Shown here piece after piece: positions 26,046-34,581 of a stretch of 64,000 nt of DNA. The position numbers and the translations under genes were made by a program. Position 1 is the stretch's first letter. The number at the start of each line of letters is the position of its first letter. Source of the DNA: Microvirga sp. TS319 (GTDB taxonomy: Bacteria; Pseudomonadota; Alphaproteobacteria; Rhizobiales; Beijerinckiaceae); the NCBI RefSeq assembly GCF_041276405.1, contig NZ_JBGGGT010000002.1, positions 3,900,501 to 3,964,500 of the forward strand, given 5' to 3'. The notes below the pieces were generated by a model that was not told the origin of the DNA, ran no database searches, and saw only the letters and a program-made list of their open reading frames with translations.

Positions 26046-26206
26046 AACTCTTCCAAGACTAGGTAGGGAGACGCGGGGATACATCGGCCAGTCAGGCCAC
26101 GGGGTCAAGTCGCAGGATCGCGAGCGACGCACTCAGTTCAGGCCCTGCTCAACCCGGAGATCGCAGCGCCCCTCCTGAAGGAGAACAACCCGGCGAACCG
26201 GACTGC

Positions 26207-26543
26207 TAGAGCCTCGGACGCATATCAGGCGGCCTTGAGATGGTTCCGGCACTCCGGCGGCTCGAGCAGATCGCAGATGTCTCCCAGGGCCCGCCAGAGC
26301 GCATCAAAGGTGCGGGCTTCGGCCTTGCGCAGGTGCGCTTTGACCTTGGCAAAGGCCTGCTCAATCGGGTTGAAGTCGGGCGAATAGGCCGGCAGGAATG
26401 GCCCGCCTCGACAAAGCCCGCAACCCGCACGCGCAGATCCAAGGAGAAGCTCTGGGACATGATCCACCTCCTGCTATCACAAGAGAATCACACTTCAGCC
26501 CAAACCGAAACTTCTTGAACTTGCCTGCCAGTCCGATGTCTTA
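26207..26543. mobile_element. IS630-like element with internal deletion
   Basis: Left end TAGAGCCTCGGACG (26207-26220) and right end GTCCGATGTCTTA (26531-26543) form imperfect inverted repeats bounded by TA. Between them lie only the two ends of an IS630-type transposase gene. At 337 bases it is far shorter than an intact IS630 (about 1.1 kb). Its ends resemble those of the palindromic elements in this window. Confidence 0.65.
26225..26460 (-). pseudogene. IS630-family transposase remnant
   Basis: The minus strand starts [20 protein letters not shown], a typical IS630 transposase N-terminus. After about 24 residues it jumps, with a frame change, into the C-terminal part [20 protein letters not shown], which holds the final DDE-region motif. 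About 200 residues in the middle are gone, so it cannot make active transposase. Confidence 0.8.
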
Positions 26544-26646
26544 AAGCATCGGACGCAAAAGTGGGAACCGGGTTTGCGTGAAAAGATGCTCAGAAACATG
26601 GACTGACCGCATCGGATGTGGGGTCGATTCCATGTCCGGTGCTGTA
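26542..26646. repeat. Palindromic element abutting the IS630 remnant
   Basis: Starts TAAAGCATCGGACGCAAAAG and ends TGTCCGGTGCTGTA. It shares the TA at 26542-26543 with the right end of the IS630-like element. Confidence 0.65.
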
Positions 26647-26820
26647 GCTTGATACGGCGACCCGATTCGCAGGGAAGGCTAGGCAAGAGAACCCGCATCT
26701 ATCAATTTTCAAGAGCGCAGGGGCGGCGTCTTTGACACACCACTGGCACACCAGAATAAAATTCCCCCACGGAAGAAGAGCCTATCTCCAGATAAGTGTT
26801 TGATACATTTATCAGAAATT

Positions 26821-26864
26821 GGCGCGCCCGACACGATTCGAACGTGTGACCTTTGCCTTCGGAG
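26821..26864. other. Distal att-like copy of the tRNA-Arg 3' end
   Basis: 44 bases matching 31152-31195 (3' half of tRNA-Arg, from before the CCG anticodon to the acceptor) with one mismatch, in the same orientation. The 5' half of the tRNA is absent, so this is not a gene. It marks the far end of an integrated islet. Confidence 0.75.
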
Positions 26865-27438
26865 AGTAACTCGCTCGCCATAAAATCTTATCGAGCGTTT
26901 GAGCGCCGTCTGTGCGCTCCCTGACAGCTTTCTGCCGAATTCACGCAGCGTGTTTTTCCTTCAGCAAGTTGCCCAGAGCGTCTCTTGCCTGCTTTGTACG
27001 GGTCGCCGTCGCATTCAAGACGTTGAGCATTTCATCGGTCGAGAGAGGGGCATGCTCAAAGTGAACCAGCAGGGAGCTTCTGCCACAATGCACTCCAAGC
27101 GCGGTGCACATGCAGCATGCAGTGGTGTTTACTCGGCCTTATCGTTGACGCAACTGGCGCAGGCCATTGACCCCGTAGGCATCGGCTCGACCACCGGGCG
27201 GTGCAAGGCACCCCTGGTACACTCGGAACGGCGAAACAAGGACCGCCGTCTCATGGCGCTAGAAATTCCCAACCGCACCCAACTTTTCCCCGACGCCTCA
27301 GATGCCGTTGGCTGTCTGAGGCCTGCGGTGACCATCGTATCCTGATGAGGGAGCGCCTGAGGCGTGCCACATCTCTCTCACGTCTTGACTGCAAAGAGCC
27401 TTACCTCTCTTGTGCAGCTGATCCCTGGGAATGCAGCC
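26865..27438. other. Islet left arm without a convincing gene
   Basis: 574 bases. Several open frames overlap but none has a good start or a recognisable product. A minus-strand frame at 26941-27111 (56 residues, ending NLLKEKHAA) has a plausible composition but no ribosome-binding site. It may be a remnant of mobile DNA. Confidence 0.4.
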
Positions 27439-28029
27439 ATGAACAACCCTACGCCAATCATCCTTCGCACCGAGCGCTTCGAGCTGCGCACGATGAACAG
27501 GAGTGATTCGCCAGAAGCTTTCATGCGCTGGGCCTCGGATCCGGAGATGATGGCCCCTATGAACCTGCCTCCCCGTTCACTAACGTCCGCCCAGGTTACC
27601 GATTACTGGGGAGGCTTTGATAACACGAGCCGCTACTTCTTCGGCATCTTTGAGCGCACAACACAGCAACAGGTCGGCTTCTGGGTGGTCGAGCTCAATG
27701 ATCTCCACAAGACATCGACATGGCACCTGGCCGTCGACCGAAGCAAATGGGGTGAGGACGTCGCCGTCGAGACAGGCATCATGCTGCTCGATTGGATGTT
27801 TAGTAAGATCGGAATTGAGAAAGCAATTTCCACGACCCTGACCACGAACGAAAAGGTCATTCACCGCATGAGGATGGGCGGATGGCAGTTGGAAGGCGTG
27901 CTGCGGCAGGAAGTGCGCTCCCTGACAGGAGAGGGGCGCCTCGATCAGATGCGGTTCAGCCTTCTGCGCGACGAGTGGCCTGCGGCCCGGGCCCGGCTGA
28001 TCGCCGCCTGGGAGAAGTCCCGCCCTTGA
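27439..28029 (+). CDS. GNAT-family N-acetyltransferase (RimJ/RimL type)
   Basis: A 196-residue cytoplasmic acetyltransferase. The N-terminus IILRTERFELRTMNRSD is the usual start of RimJ/RimL-like GNAT proteins. The central ISTTLTTNEKVIHRMRMGGW corresponds to the motif A/B region that binds acetyl-CoA and the substrate. The substrate is unknown. It is a cargo gene of the tRNA-flanked islet, 130 bases before the autotransporter. The ATG was chosen by alignment to the family start; upstream in-frame sequence looks non-coding. Confidence 0.8.
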   Translation: MNNPTPIILRTERFELRTMNRSDSPEAFMRWASDPEMMAPMNLPPRSLTSAQVTDYWGGFDNTSRYFFGIFERTTQQQVGFWVVELNDLHKTSTWHLAVDRSKWGEDVAVETGIMLLDWMFSKIGIEKAISTTLTTNEKVIHRMRMGGWQLEGVLRQEVRSLTGEGRLDQMRFSLLRDEWPAARARLIAAWEKSRP

Positions 28030-28159
28030 CTCTGTGGTAATCCGGCAACTCAGGAATAAATCCTTCGTCTTTGAAAGTTTATAACGGATTGAAGAGAGGG
28101 CTTCTCTAACGTTTAGTCAGCAAGCTCCTTGCCTGTCCCTCACAAAAGCTTAATCCGCC

Positions 28160-30706
28160 ATGTCTCAACGGACTACCCTGCTGTCCAGCGCCTCGCTGGT
28201 CGTGTTCACACTCGTCTCCCATGTCACGGTCTCAACACCGGCTTGGGCTGATTGCACCATTACAAGCGGGGGCGGCTCACTCACGTCCGTCAGCGCCGGG
28301 TCACAAATCACCTGTTCGGCACTCCCGCCGAATACGACCGGTATTCTCGGTGCAGCCGACAACGTGAAAGTTGATGTGGGAGCCAATGGCAGCATTGTCG
28401 TCCAAGACAACGTTACCGGTGGCGGCCCACCGGTAAGCACTGCCATAGAACTAGGAAACGGCGCTCAGATCACTGTGGCCGGAGATATCGTTTCTTCAGG
28501 CAAGACTTCGACGGGTATCCGCACCGGAAACGATCTTTCCCTCCTCATTCTCTCGGGAGGAGAAGTCAGGGCTGATGCTATCGGCAACCCACCCGCGTCT
28601 GCATTCGCTGTTCAAACAGGGGACAGAGCAAACATCACTGTTGGCGGTGACATCGTAACAAGCGGCAAAGGTACTGCCATCGATGCCGGCCAGGATCTCA
28701 CTCTGCTCGTCCTCTCCGGCGGGCGAGTGTCCGGCTACGGCACAGGGATCTCTGTCGGGGATCGGGCCGACGTAACCGTCGGCGGTACGATTGAAGCTTC
28801 GTCCGAAACGGGCACAGCGATCAATTTTTATGAATCGAACAACCGCCTCACTTTGCTTCCAGGCTACTCAATCATCGGTAACGTCGTTGGTTTCGACACG
28901 ACGAACACCTTGCGCCTTGGCGGCACCGGGCAAGGAACGTTCGACGCGTCACAGCTCGGCACTCAGTATTCGAACTTCAGCACGTTTCAGAAGGTTGGCT
29001 CCTCTACATGGACGCTAACTGGCACGAACCCGGCCGCTGCTCCAATCGATGTGCTGGAAGGGCGCTTGGTCGCCGACGCAACGATTGAGAATGCAGCTTT
29101 CACCGTTGCCGATGGCGCCACTCTTTCGGGTATCGGTACGCTCGGTGCCATTACGGCTGAGAATGGCGCCATCATCGCGCCTGGCAGCGGCGGCATCGGC
29201 ACGCTGACGGTGAACGGCAATGTCACCTTTGCGGCAGGCTCGATCTACCAGGTCAAAGCCAATCCCACCCAGGCGGATCGCATCACAGCCTCTGGCACGG
29301 CGACCCTGAACGGCGGCACGGTGCAGGTGCTGGCGGAGAACGGCAACTATCAGCCCTCCACCACCTATACCATCCTCTCGGCGGATGGCGGGGTGATCGG
29401 CACCTTTACGAATGTAAGCTCCAACCTCGCGTTCCTGACCCCGAGCCTCGGCTACGACGCCAAGGCGGTCAACCTGACGCTCGTGCGTAAGACCGAGCCG
29501 CAGCCGCCAACGCCTCCGACGCCACCAGCGCCGCAGCCGGTGGCCTTCCATTCTGTGGCCGTGACCGGCAACCAATATGCGGTGGCAGATGCCGTCGAGG
29601 CTCTTGGCACCGGCAACCATCTGTTCGATGCTGTGATCGGCCAGAGCGTCCCCGGTGCAAGGCAGGCCTTTGATGCGCTCTCCGGCGAGGCGCACGCTTC
29701 GGCCGCGACCACCGCCTTCAGCAGCGCCGGCCATGTGCAGAATGCCGTGCTCAGTCGCCTGCGTGGCAGCCCCATACCTGCCTTCGCGCAGATCGAGGGC
29801 ACGTACGCGGCGGCCTACGCGGCCGATCGGCCCGGTGTTGCTCGCCAGCCTGCCGCCATTCCGGTGCAGACCTTCGATCCCCGCCGCTTTGCGCTGTGGG
29901 GCGAAGGCTTCGGGTCCTGGGGCAAGGTAGACGGCAGTGCCAATGCCGCAAGGCTCGACACCTCCACAGGAGGCTTCATCCTCGGTGCCGATGCCCAAGT
30001 GGCGGATGCCTTCCGCGTTGGCTTTGCGGCTGGCTTCACCCGCACCACCTTCGATGTGGACGGCCGTCTCTCCTCGGGCTCGAATGAGACGGTATTCGGC
30101 GCACTCTACGGTTCCGGCTCCTGGGGCAACGTCACCCTGCGCGTCGGCGCCTCCTACGCGGGCCATGACATCGACACCCGGCGGCAGGTGCAGTTCCCGG
30201 GCTTCAGCGATCAGGTCAGCGCCTCCTATGACGGCTGGACGGCGCAGGCCTTTGGCGAGATCGGCTATCGCGTCGATCTGGCCGCCGCGCAGGTGGAGCC
30301 GTTCGTCGGCGCCTCGGTGCTGCGGCTGCACACCAATGCCTTCCGGGAGGAAGGCGGGCCCGCGGCGCTCGCCGGCTACGCTCAGGATCAGGATCTGGCC
30401 ACCACCACGCTGGGCGTGCGGGCGGAAGCCCGCCTGAGTGATACGGTGCCGCTGATTGCACGCGGCCTGCTCGGCTGGCGCCATGCCTATGGCGATGTCG
30501 CGCCTGAAGCGCTGCTCGCCTTCAGCGGTGGCGCATCGGCCTTCACGGTGGCGGGCACGCCGATTGATCGCAATGCGCTGGTGGCGGAGGCCGGTCTCGA
30601 CTGGCAGATCACTCCCGCTGTGACGCTCGGCGCCGCCTATGTGGGCCAGATCGGATCCCAGGCGCAGGAGCACGCCCTCAAGGGCAACTTCATCTGGAAG
30701 TTCTGA
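28160..30706 (+). CDS. Type V (autotransporter) outer-membrane protein
   Basis: An 848-residue classical autotransporter. The signal peptide (1-30) ends AWA before DC. A Gly/Thr/Ser-rich passenger of repeated beta-helix strands (about 31-445) includes a PATR-like segment (FSTFQKVGSSTWTLTGTN, then VLEGRLVADATIENA). A Pro-rich linker TPPTPPAPQP lies near 455. The beta-barrel domain (about 575-848) starts RFALWGEGFGSWGKVDG and ends NFIWKF, with the terminal Phe required for BAM recognition. The passenger has no protease triad I can see, so adhesion or surface display is more likely. Passenger base composition is less GC-rich than the barrel, which resembles other alphaproteobacterial barrels. 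Confidence 0.9.
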   Translation: MSQRTTLLSSASLVVFTLVSHVTVSTPAWADCTITSGGGSLTSVSAGSQITCSALPPNTTGILGAADNVKVDVGANGSIVVQDNVTGGGPPVSTAIELGNGAQITVAGDIVSSGKTSTGIRTGNDLSLLILSGGEVRADAIGNPPASAFAVQTGDRANITVGGDIVTSGKGTAIDAGQDLTLLVLSGGRVSGYGTGISVGDRADVTVGGTIEASSETGTAINFYESNNRLTLLPGYSIIGNVVGFDTTNTLRLGGTGQGTFDASQLGTQYSNFSTFQKVGSSTWTLTGTNPAAAPIDVLEGRLVADATIENAAFTVADGATLSGIGTLGAITAENGAIIAPGSGGIGTLTVNGNVTFAAGSIYQVKANPTQADRITASGTATLNGGTVQVLAENGNYQPSTTYTILSADGGVIGTFTNVSSNLAFLTPSLGYDAKAVNLTLVRKTEPQPPTPPTPPAPQPVAFHSVAVTGNQYAVADAVEALGTGNHLFDAVIGQSVPGARQAFDALSGEAHASAATTAFSSAGHVQNAVLSRLRGSPIPAFAQIEGTYAAAYAADRPGVARQPAAIPVQTFDPRRFALWGEGFGSWGKVDGSANAARLDTSTGGFILGADAQVADAFRVGFAAGFTRTTFDVDGRLSSGSNETVFGALYGSGSWGNVTLRVGASYAGHDIDTRRQVQFPGFSDQVSASYDGWTAQAFGEIGYRVDLAAAQVEPFVGASVLRLHTNAFREEGGPAALAGYAQDQDLATTTLGVRAEARLSDTVPLIARGLLGWRHAYGDVAPEALLAFSGGASAFTVAGTPIDRNALVAEAGLDWQITPAVTLGAAYVGQIGSQAQEHALKGNFIWKF

Positions 30707-30845
30707 GGCCGCGGCCGAACTGAAGTTGCCTGCTGAGGCCGCGCTGCTCGTCTATGGGGCAGCATGGCCTCAATGTTTTGGCCTCTCCGAACTTTCAGTC
30801 ACTGAACCTCACAGGTCGTTCGGGCCCGAAGGCCCCAGTAGACCT

Positions 30846-31055
30846 TCACATCCGGATCCGGCAGCGCCTCAAGGCGCGCCGCATAGACCTCATCATCCTC
30901 ATCGGCCTGTTGAGGATACTCCCAACCTTGAGCAGATACGTCAGCGCCGCCTCGGTGGAGCATCCGTACTGGTTCGCGAACTCTCTCACCCGAGACATCG
31001 TCTGATCGTTAATACGCTGAAAGGTTTCGATGATCGCCCTGATGCCCCTGAACAT
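30846..31055 (-). CDS. Small protein with ribbon-helix-helix-like C-terminal half (uncertain)
   Basis: A 69-residue frame starting [19 protein letters not shown]. The segment [20 protein letters not shown] resembles the second half of CopG/Arc ribbon-helix-helix proteins, and the tail is Arg/Met-rich. No clear ribosome-binding site. It lies in the islet next to tRNA-Arg, where excision regulators often sit, but that role is speculative. Confidence 0.35.
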   Translation of the reverse strand: MFRGIRAIIETFQRINDQTMSRVREFANQYGCSTEAALTYLLKVGSILNRPMRMMRSMRRALRRCRIRM

Positions 31056-31111
31056 GGCTAGTATTGCGGACGAGCTTTCGCACCCGATCCACCCTAACAC
31101 TCAAGCAACGA

Positions 31112-31140
31112 AAAACCCCGCCAAGTCTTTGACGGGGTTT
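31112..31140 (-). terminator. Terminator of tRNA-Arg
   Basis: AAACCCCGYC arms around a short loop, followed on the minus strand by a T-run (GGGGTTTTTCG). It lies just after the tRNA 3' end. Confidence 0.8.
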
Positions 31141-31150
31141 AAGAAATTGA

Positions 31151-31227
31151 TGGCGCACCCGACACGATTCGAACGTGTGACCTTTGCCTTCGGAGGGCAA
31201 CGCTCTATCCAGCTGAGCTACGGGTGC
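31151..31227 (-). tRNA. tRNA-Arg (anticodon CCG)
   Basis: A 77-nt cloverleaf. Acceptor GCACCCG pairs with CGGGTGC, discriminator G, and CCA is encoded. D-arm GCTCAGCTGGATAGAGC; anticodon stem TTGCC/GGCAA around loop CTCCGAA, giving anticodon CCG for codon CGG; T-arm with TTCGAATC. Its 3' 44 bases are duplicated at 26821-26864, so this gene has served as an integration site. Confidence 0.95.
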
Positions 31228-31352
31228 TTGAGGCGGTAGGGCCTGATCTCTTCCCTACCCGATTAGAGCGCCTAAGACAACCTCTGACGAGGAGGTTGCT
31301 GAGGCAACCTCCTCGTCTTGGGTCATGGCCGAAGCGGCGGCCTGCGCGAGAG

Positions 31353-32030
31353 CTACGCCTCGTTCGCCGTCCTCTGGCGCACGAGATAGCCTATGCCTAG
31401 CACGAGGAGCGCTCCAATGATCGCCGTCGGGATTTCAGCCTTGTGGCTGAAACTCTCCCCAAGCTGGCCGACGAGCCAAGGATCGGAAATCAGCATCTCG
31501 CCCGCGACCCAGCCCAGGAGAGCCGCTCCGGCCCAGACCAGAAAAGGCAGGCGGTCCAGCAGCATCATGATGAGGGCCGCTCCGGCCACGATCAGGGGGA
31601 TCGAGATCGCCAGTCCAAGGATCAACAGGAAAGTCGAGTCCTGCGCCACGGCTGCGATGGCCAGAACATTGTCGAGGCTCATGACGGCATCGGCCACCGC
31701 AATCGTCCAGACGGCCTGAAGCAGACGATCCGTCTCCTTCACCGAGCCTTCGTCATCCTCGCCCCCGAGCAGCTTCACGGCGATCCAGAGGAGCAGCAGG
31801 CCGCCGATGATCTTGAGGAACGGTGTCGACAGGAGGGCCGCGACGATCACCGTGAAGACGATCCGCAGGCCGACCGCAACGGCGGATCCGAGAATCATTC
31901 CGAGGCGGCGCTTATCCTGCGGAAGGCCGCGACATGCCAGCGCGATGACCACGGCATTGTCGCCGGAGAGGATGATGTTGATCCAGACAATGCCGAGAAC
32001 TTTGAGAATTTGAGGGAGTAAGGCTTCCAT
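31353..32030 (-). CDS. TerC/YjbE-family integral membrane protein
   Basis: A 225-residue inner-membrane protein with seven or so spans. It has the acidic in-membrane motifs of the TerC family: NIILSGDNAVVIALAC near residue 18 and AVADAVMSLDNVLAIAAVAQ near 112. The paired Asp-Asn residues are thought to handle metal ions. Relatives are linked to manganese export, metalation of secreted proteins, and tellurite resistance. I looked for a manganese (yybP-ykoY) riboswitch in the leader and did not find its core. Confidence 0.88.
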   Translation of the reverse strand: MEALLPQILKVLGIVWINIILSGDNAVVIALACRGLPQDKRRLGMILGSAVAVGLRIVFTVIVAALLSTPFLKIIGGLLLLWIAVKLLGGEDDEGSVKETDRLLQAVWTIAVADAVMSLDNVLAIAAVAQDSTFLLILGLAISIPLIVAGAALIMMLLDRLPFLVWAGAALLGWVAGEMLISDPWLVGQLGESFSHKAEIPTAIIGALLVLGIGYLVRQRTANEA

Positions 32031-32211
32031 GGCGAAAACTTGCTTAGCGCTCGAAGAGCGAGGAACCGGCGATCCCGTGGTGTCGTGCAGACCGGTTGTC
32101 GTTTCTGAAACCGGCGGTTCAATGCTGTTCGAAGAAGAGACGGCTGCGCTCCTTCCCGGAGACGCAATGCGGGCGGCCGGCGGCAGCTGAATACTGCACG
32201 TCCGGATGGAT

Positions 32212-32550
32212 TCAGACGTGAAGAGCCGGTGGTCCCGTCGCGCGCCAGGCTTCGAGAAGATCGAGCGTCAGAAGCGGATCCGTCGCCTCCCGGGTAAAGC
32301 CTCGTCCCTGTACGCCAGCCGTCAAGCGGCAGACGGTGGGGAGAAGCGGCGCGTCTCCGTCGCTCCATCGATCCCGGGCCGTCTCCCGGTCACGCTCGCC
32401 ATCATCGGAAGGGACAGAGAAGGAAAGCGTCTCCTCGATCTGGGGCAGAAACAGGCTCTCCAGCTCATTCCCGACGGCAGGAAGCCATGCCAGGAGCAGC
32501 AGCCCCAGCAAGGCCTGCGCGATGAAACGGAAAATGCGGGGCTGAGCCAA
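32212..32550 (-). CDS. Small exported protein of unknown function (uncertain)
   Basis: A 112-residue frame with an N-terminal hydrophobic segment (FIAQALLGLLLLAWLPAVG) that looks like a signal peptide or anchor. The start would be TTG at 32550 with GGA nine bases upstream. The remainder is polar and acidic, then Arg-rich. No family recognised. Confidence 0.45.
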   Translation of the reverse strand: MAQPRIFRFIAQALLGLLLLAWLPAVGNELESLFLPQIEETLSFSVPSDDGERDRETARDRWSDGDAPLLPTVCRLTAGVQGRGFTREATDPLLTLDLLEAWRATGPPALHV

Positions 32551-32596
32551 GGCTTTATCCAGCTGGGCTAGGGAATGTGAGGCACTCGGCCCGTTC

Positions 32597-32711
32597 TAGA
32601 GCATCGGACGTGAAAAGGGGAATCCACTTTTGGGAATGCATCCGATGCTTCCTCCGAGAGAAGCGCATCGTTCTTGCGAAAAACCGGATCCACTTTTCGC
32701 ACGATGCTCTA
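32597..32711. repeat. Palindromic element, best complete copy
   Basis: 115 bases with perfect 10-bp ends TAGAGCATCG and CGATGCTCTA. It has two internal hairpins: one pairs AGCATCGGA with TCCGATGCT, the other pairs GCATCGTTCTTGCG with CGCACGATGC. I use it as the reference for the family. Confidence 0.85.
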
Positions 32712-32759
32712 GACCTAACCGATCGGTTGCCCCTGGGCAACCTGGAGAGCGAACGTCGT

Positions 32760-33509
32760 TCAAGCGCCTTTGGCAGGCGGCAGGAGCAGCCGCAGATCGG
32801 CCTCGGTCAGGAGCCTGTATTGCCCGGGCTCCAGATCGGCGGGCAGATCCAGATCCCCAATCCTGTCGCGATGCAGGGCCGTCACGTGATTGCCCAGTGC
32901 CGCGAACATCCGGCGGACCTGATGATAGCGTCCTTCGGTAACCGTGAGATGGGCGCTTTGTTCAGACAGCGCCTCCAGGGTCGCCGGCTGGAGCGGCTTG
33001 TCCTCGCCCTCCAGCATGAGGGCGCCGGAGGCGAAGATCTCGGCCTCGTTGCCCTCCAGGGGGCGGGCAAGCGTCACGTAGTAACGCTTCGGAACATGCA
33101 TACGAGGGGAGATGATCCGGTGCAGCAGGCTTCCGTCATCGGTCATGAGCAGGAGCCCGGAGGTGTCCTTGTCGAGGCGACCGATGGTGGAGATCGCCGG
33201 ATCGCGGCGGCGCCAGCGCTCCGGCAGGAGTCCATAGACCAGTGGCCCGGCCTCTTTATGGGAGCAGGTGACCCCGAGCGGCTTGTGCAGCATCAGGGCC
33301 AGACCCGGCGGCGGATCGAGGGGCTTGCCGCGAACGACCATGCGCCCGGAGAGATCCTGCGTGACGGCAACACGCTCGTCGGCATCGTCCACGACGCGCC
33401 CATCGAGCGTGACGAGACCGGAGTGGACGAGCTGCTGCACTTCGCGGCGCGAGCCGTAGCCCAAATTGGCGAGCAGCCGGTCGAGACGGAGCGTGGGTGT
33501 CTTGCTCAT
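32760..33509 (-). CDS. rsuA: 16S rRNA pseudouridine synthase, RsuA/RluE family
   Basis: A 249-residue RNA-modifying enzyme. The N-terminal S4 domain (about 5-60) starts RLDRLLANLGYGSRREVQQL. The catalytic domain contains GRLDKDTSGLLLMTDDG near 110, with the catalytic Asp in RLDKDTSG, and the C-terminal EGRYHQVRRMFAALGNHV. RsuA makes pseudouridine 516 in 16S rRNA; RluE/F relatives act on 23S rRNA, so the exact target is inferred. It overlaps the upstream methyltransferase gene by four bases (ATGA). Confidence 0.85.
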   Translation of the reverse strand: MSKTPTLRLDRLLANLGYGSRREVQQLVHSGLVTLDGRVVDDADERVAVTQDLSGRMVVRGKPLDPPPGLALMLHKPLGVTCSHKEAGPLVYGLLPERWRRRDPAISTIGRLDKDTSGLLLMTDDGSLLHRIISPRMHVPKRYYVTLARPLEGNEAEIFASGALMLEGEDKPLQPATLEALSEQSAHLTVTEGRYHQVRRMFAALGNHVTALHRDRIGDLDLPADLEPGQYRLLTEADLRLLLPPAKGA

Positions 33510-34435
33510 CTCTGGGCCTCGTAGATCTTGTAGCCGTCCGCCTCGAGGTGAGGCGCCACGCGCTTGAACAGTGATTTCAGCACCCCCTCATAAGGCAGGT
33601 GACGATTGGCGACCAGCCAGAGCACACCGCCGGGGCGAAGCGCCTCGGCCGCCTTGCGAATGAAAGCCTGACCGAGGCTCTGGTCCTCGGCACCGCCATC
33701 GTGAAAAGGCGGATTCATCACGACGAAATCGAGGCCGCCAAGACGCCCCTCCGCGCGCACATCAGCCCAGCGGATCTCGGCGCGGCTGTCCTCGATATTG
33801 CGGGCGGCCATCTCGGTCGCCCGGCGATCGAGATCCAGCATCACCAGATGGGTCACTCTAGGCGAGAGGAGAACCGTCCGGGACAGGATTCCGACGCCGC
33901 ACCCGAAATCGGCCCCCCTGCCACTCAGGGTCGGCAGACTTCCCTGGAGAAGGGCGCTCCCGGGGTCCAAACGATTCCAGCTGAACACGCCTGGCTGCGT
34001 CCACGCCCTCAGTTCCTCGTGGAAGCGCGGCGCGCCCTCGGCAACGGCTTCGCGGATGCCGGCGGGATGGACGGGCCTTGTCGCGGAGCAGATGCGGTAG
34101 TGACGGCGGGAGGTTTCCCTGATCTCGCAGCCGAAGCTCTTCAGCTCCTTGGCGAGCCGCGAGCCGCCCTTGTCCTTGGGCGCGAGGGCCGTGAAAATGC
34201 CTCCGGGAGCGAGCGCCTGCAGCGCCAGTGCGACGGCGTAGCGACGCTCAACGGTGCCGGGAGGGGCGAGCAGCACCATCTCCCTCAAGGACCCCTCGGT
34301 CTGGTCCTCCAGCTTTCGGGAGCCGGGAATAAGAGGGGAGAACTGAATGCCGTCTGGTGGCGCTTCGATCAGTTCCGCCGGAGGCGTTCCATAGACGCCA
34401 GTCGATATCATGTCTTGCAAAGCTGCTCGGTCCAA
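33506..34435 (-). CDS. RsmC-like class I SAM-dependent methyltransferase
   Basis: A 309-residue protein resembling RsmC/RlmG rRNA guanine-N2 methyltransferases, which have a degenerate N-terminal domain and a catalytic C-terminal domain. The SAM motif GADFGCGVGILSRTVLL lies near 165, and the base-methylase motif NPPFHDGG near 228. The stop overlaps the pseudouridine synthase start, so both may modify ribosomal RNA. The start is uncertain: TTG at 34435 or ATG at 34411. Confidence 0.82.
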   Translation of the reverse strand: MDRAALQDMISTGVYGTPPAELIEAPPDGIQFSPLIPGSRKLEDQTEGSLREMVLLAPPGTVERRYAVALALQALAPGGIFTALAPKDKGGSRLAKELKSFGCEIRETSRRHYRICSATRPVHPAGIREAVAEGAPRFHEELRAWTQPGVFSWNRLDPGSALLQGSLPTLSGRGADFGCGVGILSRTVLLSPRVTHLVMLDLDRRATEMAARNIEDSRAEIRWADVRAEGRLGGLDFVVMNPPFHDGGAEDQSLGQAFIRKAAEALRPGGVLWLVANRHLPYEGVLKSLFKRVAPHLEADGYKIYEAQR

Positions 34436-34505
34436 GCTGAACGAGCCGTGTTCTTATTACGCCTGAGCCCGAAAGGTAACCCTCGAACGCCCAAAGCCTC
34501 GGCCT

Positions 34506-34580
34506 TAGAGCATCGGACGCAAAAGTGGGAACCGGTTTTTCGCTCGAACGATGCGCTCTTCCCAGGATGAGAGCATCGGG
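34506..34580. repeat. Palindromic element, shortened copy
   Basis: Starts TAGAGCATCGGACGCAAAAG, continues through CGAACGATGCGC and ends near GAGCATCGGGTTC, next to the stop codon of the following minus-strand gene. Confidence 0.65.
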
Positions 34581-34581
34581 T

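Noticed and set aside
26821..26864. Possible second tRNA-Arg gene
   Set aside because: Only the 3' half of the tRNA is present; the sequence beyond the anticodon does not form the D-arm or acceptor strand, so it is an att-type copy.
26941..27111. 56-residue minus-strand frame ending NLLKEKHAA
   Set aside because: The composition is plausible, but there is no ribosome-binding site, no similarity I recognise and an in-frame stop close upstream.
32031..32200. Manganese (yybP-ykoY) riboswitch upstream of the TerC gene
   Set aside because: Such riboswitches often precede TerC-type genes, and a hairpin is present, but I cannot find the conserved GGGGAGUA core and matching 3' segment.
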